From assembly GCF_022179445.1 (NCBI RefSeq), contig NZ_BPQU01000002.1, positions 124,001-188,000 on the forward strand: 64,000 bases of DNA. Direction: 5' to 3'. The translations under genes and the position numbers were made by a program. The notes beneath the pieces are model-generated. The model worked only from the letters and a program-made list of their open reading frames with translations, was not told the origin of the DNA and made no database searches. Within the stretch, counting starts at the first letter, position 1. Each line of letters opens with the position of its first letter. Below, piece by piece: positions 37,528 to 46,391 of the stretch. The stretch comes from Methylobacterium mesophilicum. GTDB taxonomy: Bacteria > Pseudomonadota > Alphaproteobacteria > Rhizobiales > Beijerinckiaceae.

Positions 37528-38661
37528 TTACGGCGCCAACTCGTTGCCGGCGTAGTCGATCTTACCGTCGGCGCCCTTCTTCCAGGCGTAGATCACGTAG
37601 TCGGGCCGGGTGAGGTCGCCCTTCTTGTCGTACGCGATCGGGCCGACCACGGTCTCGATCGTCTTGCCCTGGTGCAGCCAGTCGGCCAGAACCTTGCCCT
37701 CTATGGAGCCGGTCTCGGCGGCGGCCTTGGCCAGCACCTGCACGGCCGCGTAGGCGTAGAGCGTGTAGGCGTCGGGATCGATGGTCTTGGCCTTGAACGC
37801 CGCGACCACGGCCTGGGCGCTCGCGTTCTTCCGGGCATCCGGCGAGAAGGTCATCAGCGTGCCCTCGGCGCCGTCGCCGGCGATCTGCACGAACTCCTTC
37901 GGGGCGAGGCCGTCGCCGCCGACCAGGGTCGCGTTCAGGCCCTGGTCGCGCATCTGGCGCAGGATCAGCCCGGCCTCGGTGTGGAAGCCGCCGTAATAGA
38001 CCACGTCGACGTTGGCCGACTTCAACTTGGACACGAGCGCCGAGTAGTCCTTCTCGCCCGGGTTGACGCCCTCGAACAGCACCTCCTTGCCGCCCTTGGC
38101 CTTGAGCGTCATCTGGGTCTCCTGCGCCAGACCCTTGCCGTAGGACGACTTGTCGTGGACGAAGGCGATCCGCTTGCCCTTGAAGTGATCGGCCAGGTAC
38201 GCGCCCGCCACCACGCCCTGCTGGTCGTCGCGGCCGCAGGTGCGGAAGGTGTTCCACATCCCGCGCTCGGTGAACTTCACGTTGGTGGAGGACGGGGTGA
38301 CCTGGACGATGCCGGCATCGAGGCAGACGTCGGAGGCGGGGATCGACACGCTGGAGGCGAAGGCGCCCACCACCATCGTCACGCCGTCCGCGGCGAGCTT
38401 GTTGGCGATCGACACGCCCTGCTTCGGGTCGGAGGCGTCGTCGCCGTAGATCGGCTCGAACGGCCGGCCCTTGATGCCGCCGGCCTTGTTGATGTCCTCG
38501 ATCGCCTGGCTGACGCCGTTCTTCACCTGCACGCCGAAAGCCGCATACGGCCCGGTCACGCCGGCCGAGACACCGATCTTGATCGGTCCACCTTTGTCCT
38601 GGGCCTGTGCAGCGCCAATCGTCAGAAGACCAACGATGGTCAACGACAGTATTTTCCTCAT
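37528..38661 (-). CDS. Branched-chain amino-acid ABC transporter substrate-binding protein
   Basis: A 377-residue periplasmic binding protein of the LivK/HAAT type. The signal peptide MRKILSLTIVGLLTIGAAQA is followed by IKIGVSAGVTGPYAAFG, GVTMVVGAFASSVSIPASDV, GKRIAFVHDKSSYGKGLAQETQ and VDVVYYGGFHTEAGLILRQMRDQGLNATLVGGDG, the hallmark segments of the family. The upstream in-frame extension of 52 codons was rejected because it precedes the signal peptide. No permease or ATPase genes adjoin it, so it must work with a transporter elsewhere. Confidence 0.9.
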   Translation of the reverse strand: MRKILSLTIVGLLTIGAAQAQDKGGPIKIGVSAGVTGPYAAFGVQVKNGVSQAIEDINKAGGIKGRPFEPIYGDDASDPKQGVSIANKLAADGVTMVVGAFASSVSIPASDVCLDAGIVQVTPSSTNVKFTERGMWNTFRTCGRDDQQGVVAGAYLADHFKGKRIAFVHDKSSYGKGLAQETQMTLKAKGGKEVLFEGVNPGEKDYSALVSKLKSANVDVVYYGGFHTEAGLILRQMRDQGLNATLVGGDGLAPKEFVQIAGDGAEGTLMTFSPDARKNASAQAVVAAFKAKTIDPDAYTLYAYAAVQVLAKAAAETGSIEGKVLADWLHQGKTIETVVGPIAYDKKGDLTRPDYVIYAWKKGADGKIDYAGNELAP

Positions 38662-39152
38662 GACCGCCCCCGCGCTCGAAGTCCAACCCGCCCCGGCAGA
38701 CCGACGCAATGTTTCGGCCAGACCCGACGACCGTGCATCGACCTGCCGCGACGCGGGCGCAAGCCTGTTTTCAACCTGCCGCGCCGTCAAGGCCGCAAGC
38801 ATAGGGATGTGCCGCACGGCACTGATCTGAAACCGATCCGGACCCTGTCACGCCGCAATCGGCGCCGAACGGCGCGGGCGTAGCCCCGATCCTGGCCGGG
38901 GAAGCGGCGGGATCGATCGACCGGACGGCGGCGTCGGATCGATGATTCGTCGGACGGGCGCGACGGCCGTGCCGCGCTCAGGTCCGGAAGCCGCGCGCGG
39001 GAGCACGCACGCCCATCCCGGCAGATCGCTGCCGGGGCTCCTCCTTCGATCTCCCCGGCGCCCGGCGCCGAGGAGGCTCTGCTGTCTCGGGCGTGGCGGT
39101 TGCCTGACCGGCCGCGGCGCCTCCCGTCGGAGCCGCGGCCGACGCGATCGCG
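38662..39152. other. Gene-free stretch
   Basis: About 491 bases between the two minus-strand genes. A plus-strand reading frame that spans it and overlaps the Arg/Asp-rich gene is strongly Arg/Ser/Pro-biased and looks like a high-GC shadow. It should hold the promoter of the binding-protein gene. No repeat was recognised. Confidence 0.45.
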
Positions 39153-39485
39153 TCAGCAGCTCAGGCGGCGCCCCTCGCGACGTCCGAAGGTCCGGTAATG
39201 GGCCGCACCGGACTCCATCTGGCCGTTGGCGATGGCCCGGCGGACATCGGGGTTGCAGCGCAGATACTCGCGCTCGTCGAACCCGCCATAGGCGCGCTCG
39301 CCGTAGCCCCGGTCGCCGTAGCCGCGCTCGCCGCGATCCCGACCGCGGTCATCATCGCGGTCCCGGTCGCGGTCGCCGTAATCCCGGCCGCCATAGCCAT
39401 AATCGGGTCCGCGCTGAGCGAGGGCCGGCCCGAGCGCGGACATCACGCCGAAGCCGACGGCGACCGCAGCCAAAAACGCTTTCAT
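39153..39485 (-). CDS. Exported Arg/Asp-rich low-complexity protein
   Basis: The 110-residue protein has a signal peptide (MKAFLAAVAVGFGVMSALGPALA). A repetitive RD/GY-rich central part (YGGRDYGDRDRDRDDDRGRDRG, residues about 31-52) is followed by a conserved-looking C-terminus (REYLRCNPDVRRAIANGQMESGAAHYRTFGRREGRRLSC) with two Cys. The C-terminal part resembles small domains of 35-40 residues found in other exported proteins. The function is unknown. Confidence 0.65.
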   Translation of the reverse strand: MKAFLAAVAVGFGVMSALGPALAQRGPDYGYGGRDYGDRDRDRDDDRGRDRGERGYGDRGYGERAYGGFDEREYLRCNPDVRRAIANGQMESGAAHYRTFGRREGRRLSC

Positions 39486-39922
39486 CGTACCTGTCTCCTC
39501 ACCGAGCCTGGAAACGCGTTGGGCCCCAGATGGTTCGATCGCCCCGGAGGGGGGACGGCGCGCGCGCCGGTCCCGGCGGCCACGGCCATCCCGCGCCCCG
39601 GCCGACGGAGGCGGCGGAGACTTGGAAACGGCGGATCCGCGCGACCAGCTCACGAAGCGCCCGATACCGAGGTCGCCCCGATCGCGTTCAGGAGCCAGGC
39701 CCGCCCCGGCCTGACAATCGATGGGGAATGCAAATCACCATCTTTTTCGGACTACCGCCGCCAGAACGAAACAGATCACGGATTTATTTTCGATCAAAAG
39801 AAACAAATATCGACCCGAACTTCTAATGTAATTAAATTATAACTCGCCGACCAGAACGAACATTGATGGGATCTCGCCTCTTTGCTATGGGATTATCTTC
39901 CACGACAGAGAGTTAGACGCCG
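39486..39922. other. Intergenic region with an AT-rich segment before the TonB receptor pair
   Basis: The part from about 39725 to 39900 is clearly AT-rich for this genome and includes the small inverted repeat TAAT-GTA-ATTA (39824-39834). It presumably holds the promoter of the first receptor. No gene was recognised. Confidence 0.5.
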
Positions 39923-42112
39923 ATGTCCTCCCGAGCCCTGGGATGTGCTGCGCGCGACGGTCTCGCCGGCGCGATGCTGGCGGCGACGTCCCTGGTCGCG
40001 CTGAGTCAGGCCGCGGCGGCGCAGCACGCGGTCGTCCTCGACGAGCTCTCGGTGGAATCGCATGGCGGGACCATGCGAAATTCCGGGCCGCCGCCGACCG
40101 GGACGATCGGCCAGCCGCCGGCCGCGTTCGCCGGCGGGCAGGTGGCCGGCGGCGGCCGCGTCGGGTTCCTGGGCCATCGCGGCGTGTTCGACACGCCGTT
40201 CACGCAGGCGAACTATACGGAGGCGCTGCTCCGCAACCAGCAGGCCCAGACCCTGGCCGACGTGTTCGCGAACAACCCCTCCGTCCGCGACCAGCAGCCG
40301 CCCTTCGCCTCGCAACCGAGCAGCTTCATCCGCGGCTTCTACGTCAACTCCCGCGACTACGCGTTCGACGGCCTCTACGGCATCACGAACGTGTACCGGC
40401 CGGCGGTGGAGGGGCTCGAGCGGGTCGAGATCCTGAGCGGCCCGGGGGCCTTCCTGTACGGCTTTCCGCCCTCCGGCAGCGCCGTCGGCGTCATCAACCT
40501 CGTCCCCAAACGGGCCGCCGAGACGCCGCTGACCCGCGTCACGGCGCAGTATCTCTCCACCGGCAATGCCGGCGGGACTTTTGACGTCGGCCGGCGCTTC
40601 GGGGAGGGCGATGCGGTCGGCGTCCGGATCAACGGGGCCTACCGCAACGGATCGACCCCGATCGACCACCAGAACCTGGGCCTCGGCTTCCTGTCGCTGG
40701 GGCTCGACGTCCGGGGCGAGGCCGTGAGGCTCAGCCTCGATGCCGGCTACCAGCACCTCGACCTCGACGCCGAGAGCAACAGCCTCACGGTCCTTCCGGG
40801 CGTCCGGATCCCGCGGGCGCCCAAGCTGACCCGCAACGTGCAGCAGCCCTGGGAGCGCTCGGATCTCGAGCACGGTTTCGGCGTCCTGCGCGCGGAGTAC
40901 GATCTGGCCCCGGACGTGACGCTGTTCGGCGCGGTGGGCGGCTCGCTGGCGACGCGCGACTTCTTCCGGACGCAGTCGACGCTCACGGATGCCGCCGGCA
41001 GCCTGCGGCAGCAGATCCGGACCGTCTCCGCCGACAACCAGCAATGGACGGGCGAGGTCGGCCTGCGGGCCCGGATCGACACCGGGCCGGTCCGGCATTC
41101 GGTCGCCGTCGTGGCGACGCATTACGCGATGCGCGAGCCCTTCGCCACCGCGGTCGGGGCGCGGCAATTCCGGTCCGCCCTGTACGCGCCGATCCTCGTC
41201 GCCAGGCCGACCCGGCCCATGCCGAGCCCGAGCGTGACGACCCTGTCGGCGCTGGACGGGCTCGCCGTCACCGACACGGCGTCGATCCTCGACGGGCGCG
41301 TCCAGGCCATCGCGGGCGGCCGCTTCCAGGACGTGACGCGCGACCTGGCCTTGCCGAACGGCGGCTACTCGGCGCGCTACGACACATCGGGCTCGACCCC
41401 GGTCGCCGCGCTGATCGTCAAGCCGTTGGAGAACCTGTCCCTGTATGCCAGCTACGCCGAGGGGTTCGGCTTCGGGCCCAGCCCGCCCGCCACCGCGGCC
41501 AATGCCGGCACGACGTTCCCGCCGGTCAGGACCAGCCAGATCGAGACCGGGGCCAAGCTCGACCTCGACCCGGTCGGGCTCACCCTGGCGTTCTTCGAGA
41601 TCGCGCAGCCCTCCGGGATCCTCGATCCCAGGACCCGGATCTTCAGCCTGAACGGCGAGCAGCGCAACCAGGGCATCGACCTGAACGTGTTCGGCGCCCC
41701 GGCCGAGGGCGTCCGCGTGCTCGGCGGACTGACGCTCCTCGACGGGCGGCTCAGCAGGACGGCCGGGGGCCTGTTCGACGGCCACGTCGCACCGGGCGTG
41801 CCGAACGCGCAGGTCAACCTCGGCGGCGAGGTGGATCTGCCGGCCTCGATCCTCGCCGGCGTGACCCTGACCGGGCGGGTGATCTACACGTCCGCACAAT
41901 ACTACGATCAGGCCAACACGCAGAATATCCCGGACTGGACGCGCCTCGACCTCGGCATCCGCTACAGCTTCACGGCGAACGGGACGCCGCTGACGGCCCG
42001 CTTCAACGTCGAGAACGCGGCCGGCGCCCGGTACTGGGGCTCGTCGGCCCAGGGCGCGCTCAGCTACGGCACGCCGCAGACCTTCCTGGCGTCGCTGTCG
42101 GCGGATTTCTGA
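39923..42112 (+). CDS. TonB-dependent receptor, tandem paralog 1
   Basis: The 729-residue outer-membrane receptor has a signal-like N-terminus (MLAATSLVALSQAAAAQH), the unusual Gly-rich segment TIGQPPAAFAGGQVAGGGR at the mature N-terminus, a plug with FIRGF, RVEILSGPGAFLYGFPPSGSAVGVINLVPKR, and a barrel ending in LASLSADF with a terminal Phe. Its closest relative in the window is the next receptor, to which it aligns throughout. The substrate is unknown; ferric siderophore or another metal chelate is likely. No dedicated regulator or ABC transporter adjoins it. Confidence 0.9.
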   Translation: MSSRALGCAARDGLAGAMLAATSLVALSQAAAAQHAVVLDELSVESHGGTMRNSGPPPTGTIGQPPAAFAGGQVAGGGRVGFLGHRGVFDTPFTQANYTEALLRNQQAQTLADVFANNPSVRDQQPPFASQPSSFIRGFYVNSRDYAFDGLYGITNVYRPAVEGLERVEILSGPGAFLYGFPPSGSAVGVINLVPKRAAETPLTRVTAQYLSTGNAGGTFDVGRRFGEGDAVGVRINGAYRNGSTPIDHQNLGLGFLSLGLDVRGEAVRLSLDAGYQHLDLDAESNSLTVLPGVRIPRAPKLTRNVQQPWERSDLEHGFGVLRAEYDLAPDVTLFGAVGGSLATRDFFRTQSTLTDAAGSLRQQIRTVSADNQQWTGEVGLRARIDTGPVRHSVAVVATHYAMREPFATAVGARQFRSALYAPILVARPTRPMPSPSVTTLSALDGLAVTDTASILDGRVQAIAGGRFQDVTRDLALPNGGYSARYDTSGSTPVAALIVKPLENLSLYASYAEGFGFGPSPPATAANAGTTFPPVRTSQIETGAKLDLDPVGLTLAFFEIAQPSGILDPRTRIFSLNGEQRNQGIDLNVFGAPAEGVRVLGGLTLLDGRLSRTAGGLFDGHVAPGVPNAQVNLGGEVDLPASILAGVTLTGRVIYTSAQYYDQANTQNIPDWTRLDLGIRYSFTANGTPLTARFNVENAAGARYWGSSAQGALSYGTPQTFLASLSADF

Positions 42113-42517
42113 CCGCCCGACGAAGGCCCCCCCGCCGGCGGGGGTCGGTCACCGATTCCATGTGGTGCCTCGTCCGGTGCTCCCGGGCGTCCGCCGGCGT
42201 CGACGCACCCGCGCGTCGAAAGCATCCGCCGCCTCGGCCGACCGGAGAAGGACCCTTCCTGCAACCCTCTCACAGGTTTTCAACGAGACCTGTCGATTGA
42301 TAAGCAGATCACAGCCTCAGTTATTTATAGTATCATTCATACCAATATATAATATTTTTAGGAACAATCTCGACATGAATGTTCTCAATGGGCGGAGAAC
42401 TGGTCTCTATTACACTGTAATAGTTATAAGTAAGATGAAATAGTTTCAAGTCTACGTTGCTTTACCTTCGGACGCGCGTTACGGCCGGACCCTATCATCA
42501 TCGAACGGCCCAGTTTA
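42113..42517. other. AT-rich spacer between the tandem TonB receptors
   Basis: About 405 bases. From about 42300 to 42460 the sequence is extremely AT-rich for this genome (runs such as ATATATAATATTTTT). It contains the 17-base palindrome at 42407-42423. No gene was recognised. Confidence 0.55.
42407..42423. promoter_or_regulatory. Perfect palindrome upstream of the second TonB receptor
   Basis: CTATTACA-C-TGTAATAG has 8-base arms around one central base, 94 bases before the receptor start. It is a plausible operator in an AT-rich region. It does not match the ICE motif; the regulator is unknown. Confidence 0.5.
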
Positions 42518-44746
42518 ATGCTCGACACAGCTTTAATATCTTGCACTTCTGACGATCAAAACCGTGTCGATCGATTGCAGACCGCGCGCAATCGCTTCGT
42601 ACAAGCCTTGCTGACGGCCGTATCCCTGGCTGTGCTTTGCCCCGCCGCGATGGCACAGCCCGCGATGCTGCTCGACGAACTCTCGGTTGAGGCCCGCGGC
42701 GGAACCGCACCGAATGCCGGTTCGCCGCCGCCGGGCGGCACGATCGGCCAGCCGCCGGCCGCGTTCGCCGGCGGGCAGGTGGCCGGCGGCGGCCGTGCCG
42801 GCTTCCTCGGCAATCGCAGCGTGTTCGACCTGCCGTTCACGCAATCGAACTACACCGCGAAACTGATCCGCGACCAGCAGGCCCAGACCGTCGGCGACGT
42901 CCTGGCGAACAACGCCTCCGTCCGCGAACAACAGCCGCCCTTCGGCTCACAACAGAATCTCTTCATCCGCGGATTCGTCGTGATCTCAAGAGATACGGCA
43001 TTCGACGGCCTGTACGGCATCGCGAGCGTCTACCGGCCGGCGATCGAGGGCATCGAGCGCGTCGAGGTCCTGAGCGGGCCCGGCTCCTTCCTGTACGGCT
43101 TCCCGCCCTCGGGCAGCGCCGTGGGCGTGGTCAACCTGGTCCCCAAGCGCGCCGCCGAGACGCCCCTGACGCGCGTCACGGCGCAGTACCTCTCGCGCGG
43201 CAATGTCGGCGGGACGTTCGATGTCGGCCGCCGCTTCGGAGAGGGCAACGCCGTCGGCGTCCGGATCAACGGCGTCTACCGCGACGGGCCCACCCCGATC
43301 GATCGGCAGAACCAGAACCTCGGCGCCCTGACGCTGGGCCTCGATTTCCGTGGCGACGCGCTCCGGCTCAGCCTCGATGCCGGCTATCAGCACCTCGACC
43401 TGGACGCCCAGAGCGCGGGCCTCGCCGTCCTCCCGGGGGTCCGGATCCCGCGGGCGCCGCGCCTCAGCCTCAACGTGCAGCAACCGTGGGAGCGCTGGGA
43501 TATCGATCAGGGCTTCGGTGTCCTGCGGGCCGAATACGACCTCACGCCGGACATCACGCTGTTCGGCGCCGTCGGCGGCTCGACGACCAAACGCGACTTC
43601 TTCACCACGCGCGGCACCATCACGCGCGCATCGGGCGCGCTGTCGCAGCAGACCACGACCATATCCGTCGAGAACGGCCAGTGGTCGGGCGAGGCCGGCC
43701 TGAGGGGCCGCTTCCAGACCGGCCCGGTCGACCATGCGGTTGCGGTCGTCGCCACGCATTACGAGGCCCGTGAGCCGTCCGCGTCCACGCCCGGCCCGCG
43801 ATTCCTGTCGGCACTCTACACCCCGGCGATCGTCGCACGACCGTTCCGGCCGACGCCGCAGCTTCAGCTGACGACCCAATCCGGGTTGGACGGCCTGGCC
43901 GTCACCGACACCGCATCCGTCCTCGACGGGCGCATCCAACTCATCGCCGGCGGACGCTTCCAGAACGCGCAACGTGACACGATCCTGCCGACCGGCCGGT
44001 TCTCGTCGCGCTACGACAAGTCGGCCTCGACCCCGGTGGCGGCGCTGATCGTCAAGCCGTGGGACAGGCTGTCGCTCTACGCCAGCTACGCGGAAGGGTT
44101 CGGCTTCGGGCCGGATGTCCCCGACCTCGCGCGCAATGCCGGAACGGTGTTCCCGCCCGTGGTGACCAGCCAGATCGAGACGGGGGCTAAGCTCGATCTC
44201 GACCCGGTCGGGCTCACCCTGGCGTTCTTCGAAATCACGCAGCCATCCGGGATCCTCGATCCGAAGACGCTGATTTTCGGACTGAACGGCGAGCAGCGCA
44301 ACCAGGGCATCGACCTGAACGTCTTCGGCGCGCCGGCGGACGGGATCCGCGTGCTGGGCGGCCTCACGCTGTCGGATGGTCGGCTGGTGAAGACGGAGGC
44401 GGGCCGCTTCGACGGCCACGTGGCGCCCGGCGTGCCCACCGTGCAGGCCAACCTCGGCGGCGAGGTGGATCTGCCGGCCTGGATGCTGCGCGGGGTGACC
44501 CTGACCGGGCGCGTGATCTACACGTCCGCCCAGTACTACGATCAGGCCAACACCCAGAGGATCCCGGACTGGACGCGCCTGGACTTCGGCGTCCGCTACA
44601 GCTTCACGGCGAACGGGACGCCGCTGACGGCCCGCTTCAACGTCCAGAACGCGGCCGGCGCACGGTACTGGGGTTCCGCAGGATCGAGCGTGCTGACCTA
44701 CGGCATGCCGCGGACGTTCCTGGCGTCGCTGTCGGCGGATTTCTGA
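42518..44746 (+). CDS. TonB-dependent receptor, tandem paralog 2
   Basis: The 742-residue receptor has the same build as its neighbour: signal core FVQALLTAVSLAVLCPAAMAQ at about 29-49, then TIGQPPAAFAGGQVAGGGR, plug motif ERVEVLSGPGSFLYGFPPSG and a barrel ending in LASLSADF. A 56-base stretch (42740-42795) is identical to 40103-40158 in the first gene, which suggests duplication with later gene conversion or strong constraint. The N-terminal 28 residues before the signal are unusual, and a TTG start closer to the signal is possible. Confidence 0.9.
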   Translation: MLDTALISCTSDDQNRVDRLQTARNRFVQALLTAVSLAVLCPAAMAQPAMLLDELSVEARGGTAPNAGSPPPGGTIGQPPAAFAGGQVAGGGRAGFLGNRSVFDLPFTQSNYTAKLIRDQQAQTVGDVLANNASVREQQPPFGSQQNLFIRGFVVISRDTAFDGLYGIASVYRPAIEGIERVEVLSGPGSFLYGFPPSGSAVGVVNLVPKRAAETPLTRVTAQYLSRGNVGGTFDVGRRFGEGNAVGVRINGVYRDGPTPIDRQNQNLGALTLGLDFRGDALRLSLDAGYQHLDLDAQSAGLAVLPGVRIPRAPRLSLNVQQPWERWDIDQGFGVLRAEYDLTPDITLFGAVGGSTTKRDFFTTRGTITRASGALSQQTTTISVENGQWSGEAGLRGRFQTGPVDHAVAVVATHYEAREPSASTPGPRFLSALYTPAIVARPFRPTPQLQLTTQSGLDGLAVTDTASVLDGRIQLIAGGRFQNAQRDTILPTGRFSSRYDKSASTPVAALIVKPWDRLSLYASYAEGFGFGPDVPDLARNAGTVFPPVVTSQIETGAKLDLDPVGLTLAFFEITQPSGILDPKTLIFGLNGEQRNQGIDLNVFGAPADGIRVLGGLTLSDGRLVKTEAGRFDGHVAPGVPTVQANLGGEVDLPAWMLRGVTLTGRVIYTSAQYYDQANTQRIPDWTRLDFGVRYSFTANGTPLTARFNVQNAAGARYWGSAGSSVLTYGMPRTFLASLSADF

Positions 44747-44798
44747 TGGCAAGCTGGGCCCCCGCCGACGCGTCTGCCGGCGGGGGCCGGTCGATCGA

Positions 44799-45062
44799 CT
44801 ACATGCGGTGCATCATGTCCCGACGCATCATGCGGTGGCGCATGTCGCGGCGCATCATGCGACGCTCCATGTGACGCCGCATCATCCGGCGCTCCATGTG
44901 GCGACGCTCCATGCGGCGCTCCATCCGGTCCATCTGGACGGTCGAGACGATGTCGGCCGGCGCGGCGACGGCGCCGGGACCGATCGGGGCGGCGGAAGCC
45001 GGGGACGCGACGGCGGCGCCGAAGGCGGCGAGCAGAGCCGCGGTGATGATCGTGGTGCGCAA
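44799..45062 (-). CDS. Small exported Met/Arg-repeat protein
   Basis: The 87-residue protein starts at TTG (no ATG in frame nearby; an AGAGGAAA Shine-Dalgarno lies just upstream) with a signal peptide, RTTIITAALLAAFGAAVASPASA. The mature part is MDRMERRMERRHMERRMMRR-type repeats to the end, with Met, Arg, His and Glu in a short period. Such Met/His-rich tails can bind metal ions, but this is inference. It is convergent with the second TonB receptor gene, about 50 bases away. Confidence 0.6.
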   Translation of the reverse strand: MRTTIITAALLAAFGAAVASPASAAPIGPGAVAAPADIVSTVQMDRMERRMERRHMERRMMRRHMERRMMRRDMRHRMMRRDMMHRM

Positions 45063-45298
45063 AGGACGTTTCCTCTCATGCCGCCATCGAGGGCGGTTGT
45101 TTTCCGTAGAGCCGTGAGAGGAGCAAATCCTTCCCGGTCCCAGCTCAGCAAGCTGCAGGCCGCCGAGATGGTTCCGTGACGGATCGGGTCGGGGGTGCCT
45201 CCGGCCCCCCGCTCGCGAGGTCGTGACAGGCAGGGGCCCGGCGCGCGGCCGCCCGACCGTCGCCGGAGGCTCCGCGCCGCGCGCCCCAGGCAGGCCGG

Positions 45299-45868
45299 TC
45301 AGACGTCCAGGCGCGGCACGGCGCCGGGGGGCGGCGCCGGAGGCGTCACGCCGGTCGCCCCCGGATCGCCGTGGTGCCGGCCATTCAGCTCGGACGGGAC
45401 GGGACGGGGGAGTTCCAGGGTCGGGAGCGCGATGCTCTTCGGGTCTCCGAGCAAGGTGATCTGCTTGACCGTGACGGCTTGCCGGCCGCGCATCAGCGGG
45501 TTCTGGCGCACGTAGCTGATGAATTCCTCGGCCGCCCGCAGCTTTGACTTGTTCTGCTCGGCCTCTTGCGCCCGGATCCGCTCGGCCTCCGCCTCCCGGA
45601 TCTTCGCCTCCTTGGCCTGGTGCTGCAGTTCCAGCGAGGCGAAAGCAAGTCCCGTGGCCGCGCGGTCGAAGACAGAGCTCGCGCGCAATGTCGGCCGGGA
45701 GAATAGAATATAAACGCTGTTGGCGACCAAGAAAGCGGCCACCAAAAACACGCCGAGATCGGCGACGTGCCCACTCACAGTCCAGAAGACCAGCACGACA
45801 GCCAACGATAGGACCGAGAGTCCGAGAAGAACGTATCGCAACGCCGACATGATATAGCCTAAATTCAT
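45299..45868 (-). CDS. Two-helix membrane protein with coiled coil
   Basis: About 189 residues. Two hydrophobic helices (YVLLGLSVLSLAVVLVFW and LGVFLVAAFLVANSVYILF) are followed by an Ala/Glu/Arg-rich coiled coil (LQHQAKEAKIREAEAERIRAQEAEQNKSK) and a Pro-rich tail. The start could be at 45868 (MNLGYIMS) or 45850 (MSALRYV); the upstream frame continues 17 codons. No family was recognised. A membrane-anchored scaffold is suggested by the build only. Confidence 0.6.
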   Translation of the reverse strand: MNLGYIMSALRYVLLGLSVLSLAVVLVFWTVSGHVADLGVFLVAAFLVANSVYILFSRPTLRASSVFDRAATGLAFASLELQHQAKEAKIREAEAERIRAQEAEQNKSKLRAAEEFISYVRQNPLMRGRQAVTVKQITLLGDPKSIALPTLELPRPVPSELNGRHHGDPGATGVTPPAPPPGAVPRLDV

Positions 45869-46391
45869 TTTTTGAATCGAATTGGGATGATTTATAAAGG
45901 TTTCGATTCTGAAAGGCAAATCTATCGGGGCTTTGCGTAGTTCGCAGGCCCCGGCCTCCGTCCATCCCCGCTCGGAGACGGGAGACGGGGCGCAAAGCGC
46001 AGGACCGGCCGGGTCGGACCTCCCCGCCGCTCGGCGGCGCCGGCGCCGTGGAAGCCCCCGGCCGATGCGTTGGACCGGCGCGAACGGGAACCCGGGCAGG
46101 GCGCGGCACTCCCGGAGACCCGGATCGGCCGGCGGATCGGCTGGGTCCGGCCGCGTTCGGCATGCGCCGCCTGGAGCGCGCGCTGGTGCCCTGGAAGGGC
46201 AAGGCCTGACGCGTCCCCCGCCCGCCCCGATGGGGAACGACCGGGCGATCGCGCGGCTGCGGCGGACCGGGCGCAGCTGTTGCCATTGTGCTCTATTCGA
46301 CCGACGATTTCTGGTACATCCGGATCGGTACGGTGCGCCGATCCAGTAAACGGCCTAGCGCAGACGTGCGATACGGATATCGGGGGATATC
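45869..46391. other. Gene-free stretch before the PAS gene
   Basis: About 523 bases. The first about 40 bases are AT-rich and contain the promoter side of the minus-strand gene. The middle part is GC-rich with open but Arg/Pro-rich frames. A short frame ending GMRRLERALVPWKGKA at about 46209 looks protein-like and might be a gene remnant, but cannot be assigned. Confidence 0.4.

Noticed and set aside
38942..39826. A plus-strand frame of about 294 codons between the binding protein gene and the TonB pair
   Set aside because: Strong Arg/Gly/Ser bias, no family, and it overlaps the clear minus-strand exported protein gene.
46050..46209. Short frame ending GMRRLERALVPWKGKA as a possible gene remnant
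   Set aside because: Protein-like at the end, but too short and without a family match that I can recognise.
44799..46286. A minus-strand open frame of about 495 codons running into the Met/Arg-repeat protein
   Set aside because: Only the last 87 codons have a signal peptide and repeat. The upstream part crosses another gene on the same strand in a different frame and is Arg/Pro-rich.
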